A stretch of DNA of 64,000 nucleotides from Symbiodinium natans (lineage: Eukaryota > Sar > Dinophyceae > Suessiales > Symbiodiniaceae), in the NCBI GenBank assembly GCA_905221605.1, contig CAJNDS010002346.1, positions 1,062,740 to 1,126,739 of the forward strand, written 5' to 3'. The notes under the pieces are model-generated. The model was not told the DNA's origin. It saw nothing but the letters and a program-made list of their open reading frames with translations, and searched no databases. Shown in pieces: positions 24,801 to 31,428 of the stretch (positions are counted from its first letter, which is position 1; every line of letters begins with the position of its first letter). A program made the translations under genes and the position numbers.

Positions 24801-26107
24801 ACCACAGTGCTGTCGGGCTCAGTGGCTCAGACACAGAGGCAGCGTCAGGTAAGCCCTAAAATCTGCAACCCGAAACAAACCCTGAAAACGCCTAGGCATA
24901 ATCCACAAAGCCTTTTGACAACCCGAAGCCCTAAACCTTAAACCCTAAATCCTAACCCCCGAAGTTCCCAGTCAGGGAAGATTTCGTCTTTTCGCTGCAT
25001 GCAGGTTGTGACCCTCCTCCGCCACTTTGGCATTGCCGGAGAGTCCGACGACGCGCCGCCGAGAATCCTGGGCCCGGCGCCTGCGCCACAAAGCCAGGAA
25101 GGTTGGGGTTTAGGGTTTAGGGTTTAGGGTTTAGGGTTTAGGGTTTAGGGTTTAGGGTTTAGGGTTTAGGGTTTAGGGTTTAGGGTTTAGGGTCTCGGGT
25201 TTGCAAAGGTTTTGCCGCAAGTTCAATCTCGAGTATTCCCAGAACTGCAGCGCTCTCTGTGCGTGTGGCCTCAGCCATGAAGATTGAGAGCTCAGAGTTG
25301 GCTAAGCCCCCAAGCCCAGTTGCAAAAGAGGGTCTAGGGTTTAGGGTCTAGGGTTTAGGGTTTTGGGTTCAGCTCCAATCAGTTGAAGTAGTATGCCGTT
25401 TAGGGTGCCCTTAACTGTTCACGCGCGTCGTCCGCCCAGCGCAGAGGCTTCCAGGGTCCAGGGCGTAGGGTTCGAGCAGGGATCTTTTTCATTTCCCTTA
25501 CATAACCCCGATATGGGTGGTCGTCAAAATTATGGTCCCTTTTTGGATCCCTATTATAATACGGCACCTAGTATTTAGGGTACCCCCAAAAGGGATCATT
25601 TTTACAGCCACCCATATATGCCTTGTATCGTCCCTATATACCGAAGTAGCCACAACATGACCCCTAAATAGCCCCTAAGGTCCCTTATAAGGGTGCCTCC
25701 TTTAGTACTTTAGTCCCCTTGATCTAAGGTTCTTAGGGGGTCCATAAACAGAGGGCCGCACTCTGAGTAGTTGGAGGGCCAGACCTACTGCGGCATCTAT
25801 GCTGCACACAACCGTCCTCTTCCAGAGCTGCCCTCTGTTAACTTAGGGATACTTGGGAATAACTCTGAATTCTTGTGCACTATGAATTCCCAAGAAACAG
25901 CGAAAACCCCAAACCCTAAACCCTAAACCCTAAACCCCAAACCCTAAACCCTCTTTCCCCTCGGTGCAAACCAAGGAGCTCCTTGCCGGAGCGAAGTCGA
26001 TACCCGTCTGAGGGGTCAAGGAGGGTGCAGCAGAGATGAGGGGCAGGCCTGAGAAGCCAGGAGCCCCCAGCACAGCGCAAGGCGCCAGTTACCACGCGGT
26101 GCTGGTT
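6778..26107 (+). CDS. EFHC1/RIB72-like DM10-domain axonemal protein, gene 1 (exons scattered)
   Basis: At least 20 short exons match, in order, the three-DM10 layout of EFHC1/RIB72 proteins, inner proteins of ciliary doublet microtubules. DM10-A end: [39 protein letters not shown]10-B: FLLNDR, VLRFKAFWDDHTP, YFIIHYFLADNTVEINEAH, MVGQSIDVWGRKLVLWDC, FYKEYMGID. Linker: EEDSLINCQ then PKPPKKDL. DM10-C: VLRFECNMV, PEDELRKLVIAYYPADGD, APVRNSGHMGGKF, DFFVGQTVTV, ADEHCLQYLE. C-terminal part: LKELAASHGICLIDHEACQ and VVTLLRHFGIAG. Introns of 80 bases to nearly 2 kb are mainly telomere-type repeats and small elements. The first half of DM10-A was not found, so the gene is 5' truncated or its first exons are unrecognised. 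Some junctions (22310/23132, 23266/24519, 25097/26034) need one-base shifts, which could mean odd splice sites or decay. Confidence 0.8.
6844..6880 (-). repeat. TTTAGGG array at exon donor
   Basis: Five TTTAGGG units beginning at the presumed splice donor GTAGGG. Confidence 0.9.
7525..7664 (+). repeat. CCCTAAA telomere-type array
   Basis: About twenty nearly perfect units, ending about 30 bases before the next exon. Confidence 0.95.
7696..7743 (+). CDS. EFHC-like gene 1 exon (DGMAHLGPDDLRVGEQ)
   Basis: AAG|GAT acceptor; 16 codons. Gene 2 counterpart is [15 protein letters not shown] at 53216-53301. Donor is CAG|GCAGGT, a GC type. Confidence 0.75.
8037..8180. mobile_element. Hairpin element family 1, copy b
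   Basis: Same inverted ends as 3020-3163 (ACTTGGAGGTTCATGGTACT), AT-rich centre, non-coding. Confidence 0.85.
8370..8606 (+). repeat. CCCTAAA telomere-type array
   Basis: About thirty units; the second half carries CCCCAAA and CCCTAAG variants. Ends just before an exon. Confidence 0.95.
8635..8700 (+). CDS. EFHC-like gene 1 exon ([20 protein letters not shown])
   Basis: GCAG|GTG acceptor; 22 codons containing the CDxFTRWFYE signature at the end of a DM10 unit. A GTGTGTGT run and a TTTAGGG array follow. Confidence 0.8.
8728..8796 (-). repeat. TTTAGGG array downstream of exon
   Basis: About ten TTTAGGG units with TTTGGGG variants. Confidence 0.9.
8979..9070 (+). repeat. CCCTAAA array upstream of exon
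   Basis: About twelve units, the last few changed to CCCTGAA or CCCTCAA. Confidence 0.9.
9087..9142 (+). CDS. EFHC-like gene 1 exon (NGIELSPDEEVVKATGYE)
   Basis: GGCAG|AAC acceptor. Matches [12 protein letters not shown] of gene 2 and the GIE motif after CDxFTR in RIB72-type proteins. Followed by TTTAGGG units. Confidence 0.7.
9532..9624 (+). CDS. EFHC-like gene 1 exon (DAWQEKY...ERGGLP)
   Basis: GCAG|GAC acceptor; 31 codons to CTGCAG. DAWQEKYKLRKLTERGGLP aligns with [11 protein letters not shown] plus VFARGGAPL of gene 2 (54661-54870). The frame stays open upstream to an ATG at 9505 and ends at TAG 9637-9639, so exact limits are uncertain. Confidence 0.65.
9775..9911 (+). repeat. Two tandem copies of a 69-base unit
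   Basis: A unit starting GTAGGATTTGGGGCCAGTTT and ending GAGATCATCCG is repeated head to tail almost without change. Confidence 0.9.
10306..10452. mobile_element. Hairpin element family 1, copy c
   Basis: Inverted ends TTGGAGGTTCATGGTACTTA and TAAGTGCCATGAACCTCCAA; AT-rich non-coding centre. Confidence 0.85.
10520..10625 (+). repeat. CCCTAAA/CCCGAAA array upstream of exon
   Basis: About fifteen units mixing CCCTAAA and CCCGAAA. Confidence 0.9.
10639..10715 (+). CDS. EFHC-like gene 1 exon, start of DM10-B
   Basis: AAG|GCA acceptor; 25 codons plus two bases, ending KFSQFLLNDR. Donor CAG|GACC and the next acceptor CAG|GAAA share CAGGA, and joining restores [11 protein letters not shown]. Confidence 0.82.
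11099..11160 (+). CDS. EFHC-like gene 1 exon (KVLRFKAFWDDHTP)
   Basis: DM10-B core. Gene 2 has KVLRFK plus GYWDDHTP. The 3' limit is uncertain: GGCGC recurs at 12156-12160 and joining there would give PRLGARIYF. Confidence 0.85.
11162..11460 (-). repeat. TTTAGGG array with TTTGGGG and TTTCGGG variants
   Basis: About 300 bases of G-rich telomere-type units directly after the exon. Confidence 0.92.
11540..11700 (-). repeat. GGGGTTTA and GGGTTTA array
   Basis: About twenty units alternating 7-mer and 8-mer forms. Confidence 0.92.
11778..12145. mobile_element. Small-element cluster (families 5 and 6)
   Basis: Begins with the ATTGCTTAAGAACC end and a poly-C run of family 5. Then come two copies of a 57-base unit (GTTCCTTACAAGGGCAACAT), followed by a family 6 copy (CTTGTATCGTCCCATATGCC ... 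GGTCCCTCCTTTAGTCCCTT). Non-coding. Confidence 0.6.
12152..12257 (+). CDS. EFHC-like gene 1 exon (DM10-B core)
   Basis: CCAG|GTAC acceptor. Encodes IYFIIHYFLADNTVEINEAH and CRNSGRDAYPA, the most diagnostic DM10 strand pair. The gene 2 counterparts are split in two (58391-58444 and 59361-59396). Confidence 0.9.
12720..12830 (+). repeat. CCCTAAA array
   Basis: About fourteen nearly perfect units before an exon. An earlier CCCTAAA block lies at 12290-12430 and another at 12505-12570. Confidence 0.93.
12865..12946 (+). CDS. EFHC-like gene 1 exon (MFMKRGPLSKKNEVLAVPGI)
   Basis: GAG|ATG acceptor. Gene 2 has [15 protein letters not shown], then [12 protein letters not shown] in a separate exon. Followed by TTTAGGG from 12953. 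Confidence 0.8.
13015..13125. mobile_element. Dispersed element family 7, copy a
   Basis: GGGGTCGGAAGAATCACTAG ... CCCTATAG. Related copies at 13970-14072, 16838-16910 (partial) and 49828-50055 share the order GGTCGGAA, CTAG, ATTCCCTTAT, TAATA, CCCATTCTAA. Non-coding, function unknown. Confidence 0.6.
13160..13430 (-). repeat. Degenerate 9-mer array (AAGGGNTTN)
   Basis: Units such as GAAGGGCTT, AAAGGGTTT and CAAGGGTTT. The minus-strand frame of KPFKPLKPF is only a translation of this repeat. Confidence 0.85.
13488..13564 (-). repeat. TTTAGGG array
   Basis: Eleven perfect units. Confidence 0.95.
13565..14807 (+). other. Intronic stretch of gene 1, mixed repeats
   Basis: Telomere-type blocks (13745-13830, 14176-14275, 14415-14520), the family 7 copy, and unique islands. 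The island 13836-13925 (ENIGGMLAAEGQIYF) might be an exon of the linker after PGI, but the match is weak. Nothing else recognised. Confidence 0.5.
14798..14907 (+). repeat. Telomere-type insertion flanked by target duplication (14.8 kb)
   Basis: ATTGGACAGGACTTGAT occurs at 14810-14826 and 14891-14907, with partly matching GGAA-CCCC upstream of each. Between them is CCCTAAA x5 plus ATATTCCCCTAGGAACCCCC. The duplicated CAG|GA can serve as both donor and acceptor, giving an 81-base GA-AG intron 14819-14899. Confidence 0.75.
14900..14959 (+). CDS. EFHC-like gene 1 exon (DLMVGQSIDVWGRKLVLWDC)
   Basis: Second half of DM10-B; EFHC proteins carry DLxIGxxIxVxGRxxxxxDC here. Upstream GGACAG from the first duplicate would add GQ. 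Confidence 0.9.
14960..16287 (+). other. Long intron of gene 1
   Basis: AT-rich stretch with TATATATG (15060-15100), CCCTAAA blocks 15230-15395, 15823-15925 and 16147-16268, and TTTAGGG-type block 15470-15670. No gene seen. Confidence 0.6.
15823..15925 (+). repeat. CCCTAAA array
   Basis: Fourteen nearly perfect units. Confidence 0.95.
16288..16335 (+). CDS. EFHC-like gene 1 exon (DEATQKFYKEYMGIDQ)
   Basis: Follows WDC in DM10-B: EFHC proteins continue DEFTxxFYxxxxGI. Sixteen codons in frame with the preceding exon. Confidence 0.82.
16520..16660 (+). repeat. CCCTAAA and CCCCAAA array
   Basis: About twenty units with a homogeneous CCCCAAA block at 16575-16628. Confidence 0.93.
16720..16835 (-). 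repeat. TTTAGGG array
   Basis: About fifteen partly degenerate units. Confidence 0.88.
17157..17204 (+). CDS. EFHC-like gene 1 exon (GRVDVSEKPATPPSSK)
   Basis: GCGCAG|GGC acceptor. The linker after DM10-B in EFHC proteins has a similar IDVSEP-Pro-rich stretch. Confidence 0.75.
17213..17450 (+). repeat. CCCTAAA array, one of the longest
   Basis: About 34 units, starting nine bases after an exon; CCCTACA variants at the end. Confidence 0.95.
17562..17645 (+). repeat. CCCTAGA variant block
   Basis: Nine CCCTAGA units followed by four CCCTAAA units. Confidence 0.93.
18117..18195 (+). repeat. CCCTAAG variant block
   Basis: Eleven units nearly all CCCTAAG, just before an exon. Confidence 0.93.
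18215..18297 (+). CDS. EFHC-like gene 1 exon (EEDSL...PKPPKKDL linker)
   Basis: PEEDSLINCQMVQPKPPKKD matches the conserved linker before DM10-C in EFHC1-type proteins. Ends CACAG, phase 2, which fits the next exon (G|CTTATG). Confidence 0.88.
18301..18390 (+). repeat. CCCTAAA array
   Basis: About twelve units immediately after the exon. Confidence 0.93.
18397..18497. mobile_element. Hairpin element family 2, copy a
   Basis: CCCTTATGCTAGCAGTCCTT near the start pairs with AAGGACTGTTGGTATAAGGG near the end. About 100 bases, non-coding. Other copies at 20653, 28420 and 63516. Confidence 0.8.
18869..18935 (+). CDS. EFHC-like gene 1 exon, start of DM10-C
   Basis: GCAG|G acceptor; LMIYTGEVLRFECNMVRLG matches the VLRF start of the third DM10. 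This exon is unusual in having TTTAGGG rather than CCCTAAA just upstream. Confidence 0.85.
19142..19760 (+). other. Intron of gene 1
   Basis: Short telomere-type blocks (19142-19185, 19360-19410, 19515-19610) and unique sequence; no other gene seen. Confidence 0.6.
19761..19839 (+). CDS. EFHC-like gene 1 exon, DM10-C core
   Basis: CCAG|GAATGG acceptor. PEDELRKLVIAYYPADGDVA then VFE; EFHC proteins have PEDxxRxFIIxYYLADDT here. Donor GAG|GCACC and the next acceptor TAG|GCGCC share AGGC. Confidence 0.88.
19868..19970 (-). repeat. TTTAGGG array
   Basis: About fourteen units downstream of the exon. Another block at 20140-20210. Confidence 0.93.
20463..20576. mobile_element. Hairpin element family 1, copy d
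   Basis: Inverted ends TACTTGGAGGTTCATGGGTA and TACCCATGAACCTCCATGTA; shorter centre than other copies. Confidence 0.8.
20653..20730. mobile_element. Hairpin element family 2, copy b
   Basis: GGGATGTTCCCCCTTGTACT start and AGACTGTTAGCACACATCCC end; internally shortened. Confidence 0.7.
20990..21082 (+). CDS. EFHC-like gene 1 exon (APVRNSGHMGGKF...)
   Basis: 31 codons. APVRNSGHMGGKFADKRKI corresponds to PPVRNSGIxGGKF of DM10-C. In frame with neighbours on both sides; donor GAG|GCAGCC. Confidence 0.92.
21290..21450 (-). repeat. TTTAGGG array
   Basis: About 22 nearly perfect units. A second array lies at 21628-21695. Confidence 0.95.
21791..21894. mobile_element. Hairpin element family 1, copy e
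   Basis: Inverted ends TACTTGGAGGTTCAT and GCCATGAACCTCCAAGTA; left arm shortened. Confidence 0.83.
22224..22310 (+). CDS. EFHC-like gene 1 exon, end of DM10-C
   Basis: CCAG|GAC acceptor; 29 codons with DFFVGQTVTV and ADEHCLQYLE, matching DFYVGxxIxVxGxxFxLxDADEYTLxYME. Confidence 0.92.
22970..23128 (+). repeat. CCCTAAA array with CCCCTAA block
   Basis: About 22 units; 23022-23070 is homogeneous CCCCTAA. Ends at the acceptor of the next exon. Confidence 0.95.
23132..23266 (+). CDS. EFHC-like gene 1 exon (SPETLAQARPREFPFADP...)
   Basis: 45 codons, GC-rich with coding-type composition. Follows DM10-C, where EFHC proteins have an acidic stretch with EFPxSDP-like sequence. Joining to 22310 needs a one-base offset from the AGG repeat. 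TTTAGGG follows. Confidence 0.65.
23985..24215 (-). repeat. TTTATAGGG 9-mer block
   Basis: About 24 units of GGGTTTATA, a 9-base derivative of TTTAGGG that was amplified locally. Confidence 0.95.
24366..24502 (+). repeat. CCCTAAA array
   Basis: Nineteen nearly perfect units before an exon. Confidence 0.95.
24519..24590 (+). CDS. EFHC-like gene 1 exon (LEPERLKELAASHGICLIDH)
   Basis: 24 codons ending HEACQ. Expected position of the C-terminal EF-hand-type region, although a clear EF-hand loop is not visible. Joining to 23266 needs a one-base shift. Ends CAG|GGGGGG. Confidence 0.65.
25005..25097 (+). CDS. EFHC-like gene 1 exon (VVTLLRHFGIAG...)
   Basis: GCAG|GTT acceptor, in frame after HEACQ; 31 codons, then a Pro/Ala-rich stretch. 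Helical sequence of the kind found in degenerate EF-hands. Confidence 0.72.
25107..25195 (-). repeat. TTTAGGG array
   Basis: Twelve perfect units ten bases after an exon. Confidence 0.95.
25600..25740. mobile_element. Dispersed element family 6, copy b
   Basis: GCCTTGTATCGTCCCTATAT ... GGTCCCTTATAAGGGTGCCT ... TTAGTCCCCTT. Related copies: 11980-12145, 29550-29650 and inverted at 57655-57770. Confidence 0.6.
26034..26107 (+). CDS. EFHC-like gene 1 possible C-terminal exon
   Basis: EMRGRPEKPGAPSTAQGASY then HAVL, followed by a TTTAGGG array. Flanked like other exons and low in repeats, but the family match is weak and the join to 25097 needs an odd acceptor. Confidence 0.45.
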
Positions 26108-26162
26108 TAGGGTTTAGGGTTTAGGGTTTAGGGTTTAGGGTTTAGGGTTTAGGGTTTAGGGT
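26105..26162 (-). repeat. TTTAGGG array
   Basis: Eight perfect units. A second, 8-mer-rich block lies at 26270-26365. Confidence 0.93.
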
Positions 26163-26755
26163 GTTAGGGGCCTTGAATTCAGGGGTCTTGGGGTCTGGGG
26201 CTCTCCGTGGTGCTCTGCAGTGGATTTTGTTATTGCAAGCATCTTGGGGCCGCTTTTGTGTCGTGATTTAGGGTTTAGGGTTTAGGGGTTTCGGGGTTTA
26301 GGGGTTTAGGGTTTAGGGGTTTAGGGGTTTAGGGGTTTAGGGTTTAGGGTTTAGGGTTTAGGGTGGGGAGCTTCTAACCTCTCCGAGGTTCTCTTTCTGC
26401 CCTAAAAAAAGAAAATCGACAACGACGTTAAAGCACGGATTTCCTGTTTTCAACACTCAGCAAGCTGCTGAAGCTTCTAGGGGCCCCCTCCCCCTGCCTC
26501 CCGGAGGGGGGGGGAGCTCCATGAAGCAAAGCCTTAGGGTTTAGAAGGGTGCAGCAACCGAAAGCCCTGAAAAGCCTCAAACTCAGGCCTGCAACCTCTG
26601 AATTACCACGGTTTTGGTCTTTTTTTGCCATTTTGGGCCCAAGTCGGCTTGGGTTTCAGTAAACCCTACACCCTGAAGCTTGAACCCTACGGGTTTTAGG
26701 GCTTAGGATCCCGAAACCCTAAGCCCTAAATGTGTTCATCATGGGGACTCCACCG

Positions 26756-26881
26756 GACCCCTAAGGTTGTACCCTTGGGTTTGGGGACCCTTTATCAAGA
26801 CCCTTTAGGGGAATATGAGGGCCACATGAGGAGTAGATTAAGGGGAACCTTTAGGGTACAATCTTAGGAGTACGAGTCCTA
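26756..26881. mobile_element. Hairpin element family 4, copy a
   Basis: CCTAAGGTTGTACCCTTGGG at one end and GGGTACAATCTTAGG at the other. A copy in opposite orientation is at 52069-52188. Confidence 0.72.
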
Positions 26882-27365
26882 ATCCCTTGAGTTAAGGGAA
26901 AGGTTGTTTTCTGGGAACCCTCTGGGTAGGACACTTCTAAGGAGCTTCAATGAAAGACTTGGGCCTAGATGGTGTGTGGGGAAGTGCAAGCATTATGCAC
27001 GGTCCATGAGGCCGTTTTGCCTCTGAGGGCGTGCAGTTGGGTCGGGCCCATTCTTGGTAGCTTAGATTTCGGCTAGCAGGTTTACTACTTCTGAAGCTTC
27101 GATGTTAACCCGCAACCCTAAACCCTACACCCTGAACCCGAACATGCCCCCCCGATCCATCGCCACATTTCTCCATGACCTGCAGCACGAGCCATCACAA
27201 AGCACGGAATCCTTGGGTGCAACACGGACCCTGAGCCCTAGGCCCGAGAAAGCTTTGCCTAAGCCCCGGTAAGCTGCAACAATTCAACCCGAACCCTAAA
27301 CCCTAAACCCTAACCCTAAACCCTTGATCCCTTGCAAACTCCCCAAAGCCTGCCAATTTCAAGAG

Positions 27366-27590
27366 GCCCAAACCCCCAAACCCCAAACCCCAAACCCCAA
27401 GCCCCAAACCCCAAACCCCAAACCCCAAGCCCCAAACCCCAAACCCAAAACCCCAAACCCCAAACCCCAAACCCCGAACCCCGAACCCCAAACCCCAAAC
27501 CCCGACCCCCAAACCCCAAACCCCGAACCCCGAACCCCGAACCCCAACCCAAAACCCCAAACCCCAAACCCCCAAACCCCCAAACCCTCA
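27366..27590 (+). repeat. CCCCAAA variant block
   Basis: About 30 units of CCCCAAA with CCCCGAA. Proline-rich or GLGFGVWG frames through it are repeat translations, not genes. Confidence 0.95.
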
Positions 27591-28419
27591 ACCCTCAACC
27601 CTAAACCCTAACCCCTACGTGTAGGAGGTCCCAGGCCACAGCTCTTGGCCTTCTTCTGCATGCTTCCATCATGTTGGCTGCAACTTCCCAGGTATCCGAA
27701 GCCGAAGTCTTTTCGGGCTCGTAGGGTTTAGGGTTTAGGGTTTAGGGTGTAGGGTTTAGGGTTTCGGGTTTAGGGTTTAGCTTGTAAGGTTTGCTAGGTT
27801 TCTCTGGGGCGTGGTATGTGGGGTCCTGGAGTCTTATAGGGTCTATAGGGTTTGACGGGCTTTACGTTTTTGTTGTTGTAGGGTTTGGAGTTTGGGTCTG
27901 GTGTTGGAGCTATGTCCGGCCCTGGGCCGAAGCCCACCACCAAAGGGTTGGGTTCATCACGGCGCGATAGCTTAGTTCAGGACTCTACCTCACATCAGAA
28001 TAGGATCCCTCTTATAGCTGACAGTTGAAGAGGCGTAAACTGAGGGGTCTTGCGCTCGTTGGGTGCGGCCGTGCTGTGCAGCTGTTGAACCCTTCACCCT
28101 CGAAACCCGAATCCCATCCGATGATGTCATTTCGCGTAGTTTAATAAGCCCTAAACCCTAGCCCTAAACCCTAGCCCTAAACCCTAGCCTTACACCCGTT
28201 TATACTACGTCTTAAGACTGAGAGGATGATACTGGCAAGGCAGTAGAATCTCCACACGCTCCACACGCAGAGTCGAAGGCTGGCCAGGCTGCACTGAAAA
28301 CTTGAGGTTTAGGGTTTAGGGTCTGGGGTTCAGGGTTTAGGGTTTAGGGTTTAGGGTTTAGGGTCTAGGGTTTAGGGTTTGGGGCTTGGGGGATTTAGGG
28401 TTTAAGGGATTTAGGGTTG

Positions 28420-28512
28420 GGATGTTCCCCCTTCTACTAAGAGTCCTTAACAGGGATATATAGTACCCCCGATTGCAATCCTTATCAAGGACTGTTTGTA
28501 TCAGGGGGAACT
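28420..28512. mobile_element. Hairpin element family 2, copy c
   Basis: GATGTTCCCCCTTCTACTAA start; AAGGACTGTTTGTATCAGGG end; about 93 bases. Confidence 0.78.
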
Positions 28513-29140
28513 GTAGGGTTTCTCGGCCCTGCTGCAAAAAAAAAAAAGTAGGGGTTTAGGGTTTACGGTTTAGGGTTTAGGGTTTAGGGTTTAGGGTTTC
28601 ATGTGCAGGCAGCTCGACGCCCGATGCAAGGCTCCTCCTCGGCCCCTCCCTTCTAAAGACCCTGAGGCCCAGTCGGTGCATCAGTCTCCATGAAGGACAT
28701 TATGTGTGGTGTTGTCATAGAAACTTTCTGAGAGTCTTCGGACCCCTGGCATCTGCAGCCGTTTCACTCGTCTAGCCTGCAGCCGCGCGGCATTTGCCTC
28801 ACACGTGACAAGGTTGTTTTTTTTGTTGAAGGGCCTCTCGTTTGAACATCATGATTTAGGGTTTAGGGTTCAGGGTTTTCAGTGTTTGGGCTTGATGGTT
28901 GGGCCCGTCTGCGGGCGCACCGCCAGAACGGGCCAGGCACGTGCTCTGCGCACTCGCACTGCCCGGGGCTCATGTGTCTGCCCCGGCCTCCGAAGGAGGC
29001 CACAGCAGCTTGAGGAGCTTCCGGGGAGCGTTGTGGATTTCCAGAGGATCCAGAGACGCCACTTTGATGTACCCTGGGGTTATAGTGTCGTGAGCGCCGT
29101 GACCCTAAACCCCCCGGACAGGGCCCCAGAACGTCCTGAC

Positions 29141-29255
29141 ACCTAAACCCTAAACCCTAAACCCTAAACCCTAAACCCTAAACCCTAAACCCTAAACCCT
29201 AAACCCTAAACCCTAAACCCTAAACCCTAAACCCTAAACCCTAAACCCTAAACCC
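29141..29255 (+). repeat. CCCTAAA array
   Basis: Sixteen perfect units. Confidence 0.95.
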
Positions 29256-29371
29256 TGCCAGGGTCCATTGAAGCAGAGTAGCCAGGTTTTGCTTGCCATG
29301 CGCAGGCATCGGGGCCGTCCCAGATGGCCTCAGTACAAGGGGATTTGCCCAGATGCTTCGGACAGAAAAGC

Positions 29372-29460
29372 TAGGGTATAGGGTTTAGGGTTTAGGGTTT
29401 AGGGTTTAGGGTTTAGGGTTTAGGGTTTAGGGTTTAGGGTTTAGGGTTTAGGGTTTAGGT
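29372..29460 (-). repeat. TTTAGGG array
   Basis: Twelve perfect units. Confidence 0.95.
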
Positions 29461-29834
29461 ATGATAAGGTATGTGTTTGTGTGTGTATATATATATATAT
29501 GTACTTATAAACCCGTATGCCCCCCCCAAAACCCTAAGCCTTTAGGGGGATGTAAGGAGAGACCCCTAGTATACCTTTATACCTAAGTAGTCCCAACGTA
29601 GCCCCAATGTAGCCCCTAAGGTCCTTTATAAGGGTCCCTCCTTTAGCTCCCTAAACCCTAAACCCCAAACCCTCAACCCTCAACCCTCAACCCTCAACCC
29701 TAAACCCTAAACCCTAAACCCTAACCCCTTCCAGGCGCGGAGGGCTCAAGACACGTCAGGCAGTAGAACTCCGGGTCCTGCCCTCCATGTCGGCCCAGCA
29801 GCTAAGCAAGCTGCACAGCTGCACAGCATTCTCC

Positions 29835-29935
29835 CTAAACCCTAAACCCTAAACCCTAAACCCTAAACCCTAAACCCTAAACCCTAAACCCTAAACCCTA
29901 AACCCTAAACCCGAAACCCGAAACCCGAAAACCTG
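29835..29935 (+). repeat. CCCTAAA then CCCGAAA array
   Basis: About fourteen units. Confidence 0.93.
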
Positions 29936-30784
29936 AACCTTTGCTGGTTTAGGGTTGGGTGTTTAGGGTCTAGTGGTTAGCAAAAAAAGGGGTTTCGGGT
30001 GTAGGGTTTAAAGTTCCTTGCACAAAAGGGTTTAGGGTTTGGGGTTTGGGGTGTAGGGTTTGGGGTTTAGGGCGAGAAGGATTGTGGGGATGAATCTGTT
30101 TCTTACCCTGGATGCAGGGACATGCAGGGACGCCATGGCCTCTGCGTCAAGGGCTTGAAGGGGAGAGAGAAGGGGTTCTGCAAGAGTTTGGCTTTGGGCT
30201 TTCTTTAGGGTTGTGGGACTTTTTCCCTGTATCCCCCTACATATAGATTTTCCCTTTCAGGGGGTTTATTGGAACCCCACACCCTAAACCCTAAACCCTA
30301 AACCCTACTGTCCTCATGCCCCACTAACAACCAGTAAGAAGCAGCAACGCCACGGATCAAAATGGGTTTAGGGCTTGGGGTTGAAAGGGTCTAAAGGGTT
30401 AAGGGGCTCAAAAGGGGTTTGGGGCCGTTTAGGGTTTTACAAAGGATAGGGGTTTGGGGGTTTCAAAGGGTTTTCAATGGGCTTCAATTTAAAGGGTTTA
30501 GAAGGGGCTTAGAGGGGTTTAGGGCTTACAAGGGTTCAGAAGGGCTTAGAAGGGGCTTAGGGGTGTAAAAACGGTTCAAGAGGGCTGAAAGAAAGGGCTT
30601 CAGGCTTGAAAGGTTCAGGGTTGAGTTTTTGGGGCTTAGGCTTTGGGGTTTCGGGTTTAGGGTTGATAGCTTAGGGGAGGTTTTTTGTTGCGCCCGAACC
30701 AGGGGGACTGCACCACAACAGAGGCCCCCCCCCCCCCCCCCCATCAAAAGCCCCAAATCAGAAGCCCGAGACTCCTAGACCCCC

Positions 30785-31018
30785 GAAACCCTAAACCCCG
30801 AAAACCCCCGAAACCCCGAAACCCTAAACCCTAAACCCTAATACCCTATACCCTAAGCCCTAAACCCTAAACCCTAAACCCTAAACCCTAAACCCTAAAC
30901 CCCAAACCCTAAACCCTAAACCCTAAACCCTAAACCCTAAACCCTGAACCCTGAACCCTAAACCCTAAACCCTAAACCCTAAACCCTAAACCCTAAACCC
31001 CGAAACCCGAAGCCCTAA
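30785..31018 (+). repeat. CCCTAAA array
   Basis: About 30 units, starting with CCCCGAA forms. A further block is at 31253-31355. Confidence 0.94.
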
Positions 31019-31084
31019 ACTTGGCACCATCCTCACCACCACATTCCCAAAAGGCCCATCGGAAAGCAAGGAAAAAACCACTGC

Positions 31085-31150
31085 TGAGGGTTGAGGGTTT
31101 AGGGTTTAGGGTTTAGGGTTTAGGGTTTAGGGTTTAGGGTTTAGGGTTTC
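31085..31150 (-). repeat. TTTAGGG array
   Basis: Nine perfect units. Confidence 0.95.
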
Positions 31151-31379
31151 TGAACCCCTATACACGCTCTATACTCTCAACCCCTAAACCCGAGAACCCT
31201 GAACCTTTCATCCATACATCGCCGTTTCCGGGAAATCGAACAGAGGCCCTGAACCCTAAACCCTAAACCCTAAACCCTAAACCTTAAACCCTAAACCCTA
31301 AACCCTAAACCCTAAACCCTAAACCCGAAACCCTAAACCCTAAACCCTAAACCCTGCTGAACCCTCGCGGGCGGCAGAG

Positions 31380-31428
31380 GTCGATCTCGCTCCCCGGGCT
31401 CCTCAAGATCGGGACGGAGAAGCCCAAG
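31380..31428 (+). CDS. Possible N-terminal exon of EFHC-like gene 2
   Basis: [16 protein letters not shown] followed by AAG|GTTTAGGG. CCCTAAA lies upstream and TTTAGGG downstream, as for proven exons. RIB72-type N-termini carry LPG and LGFKNG motifs, so the match is suggestive only. Confidence 0.4.

Larger units (their letters stand above)
26163..31379 (+). other. Spacer between EFHC-like genes
   Basis: Mostly telomere-type blocks and small elements. Coding-like islands without recognised product: 27190-27225, 28905-29100 (GC-rich, open in two frames), and 29790-29850 preceded by CAG (AVELRVLPSMSAQQLSKLHS). These could be terminal exons of either EFHC-like gene or unrelated. Confidence 0.5.

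Noticed and set aside
27303-27611. Proline-rich or GLGFGVWG-repeat protein
   Set aside because: Direct translation of the CCCCAAA variant block in every frame.
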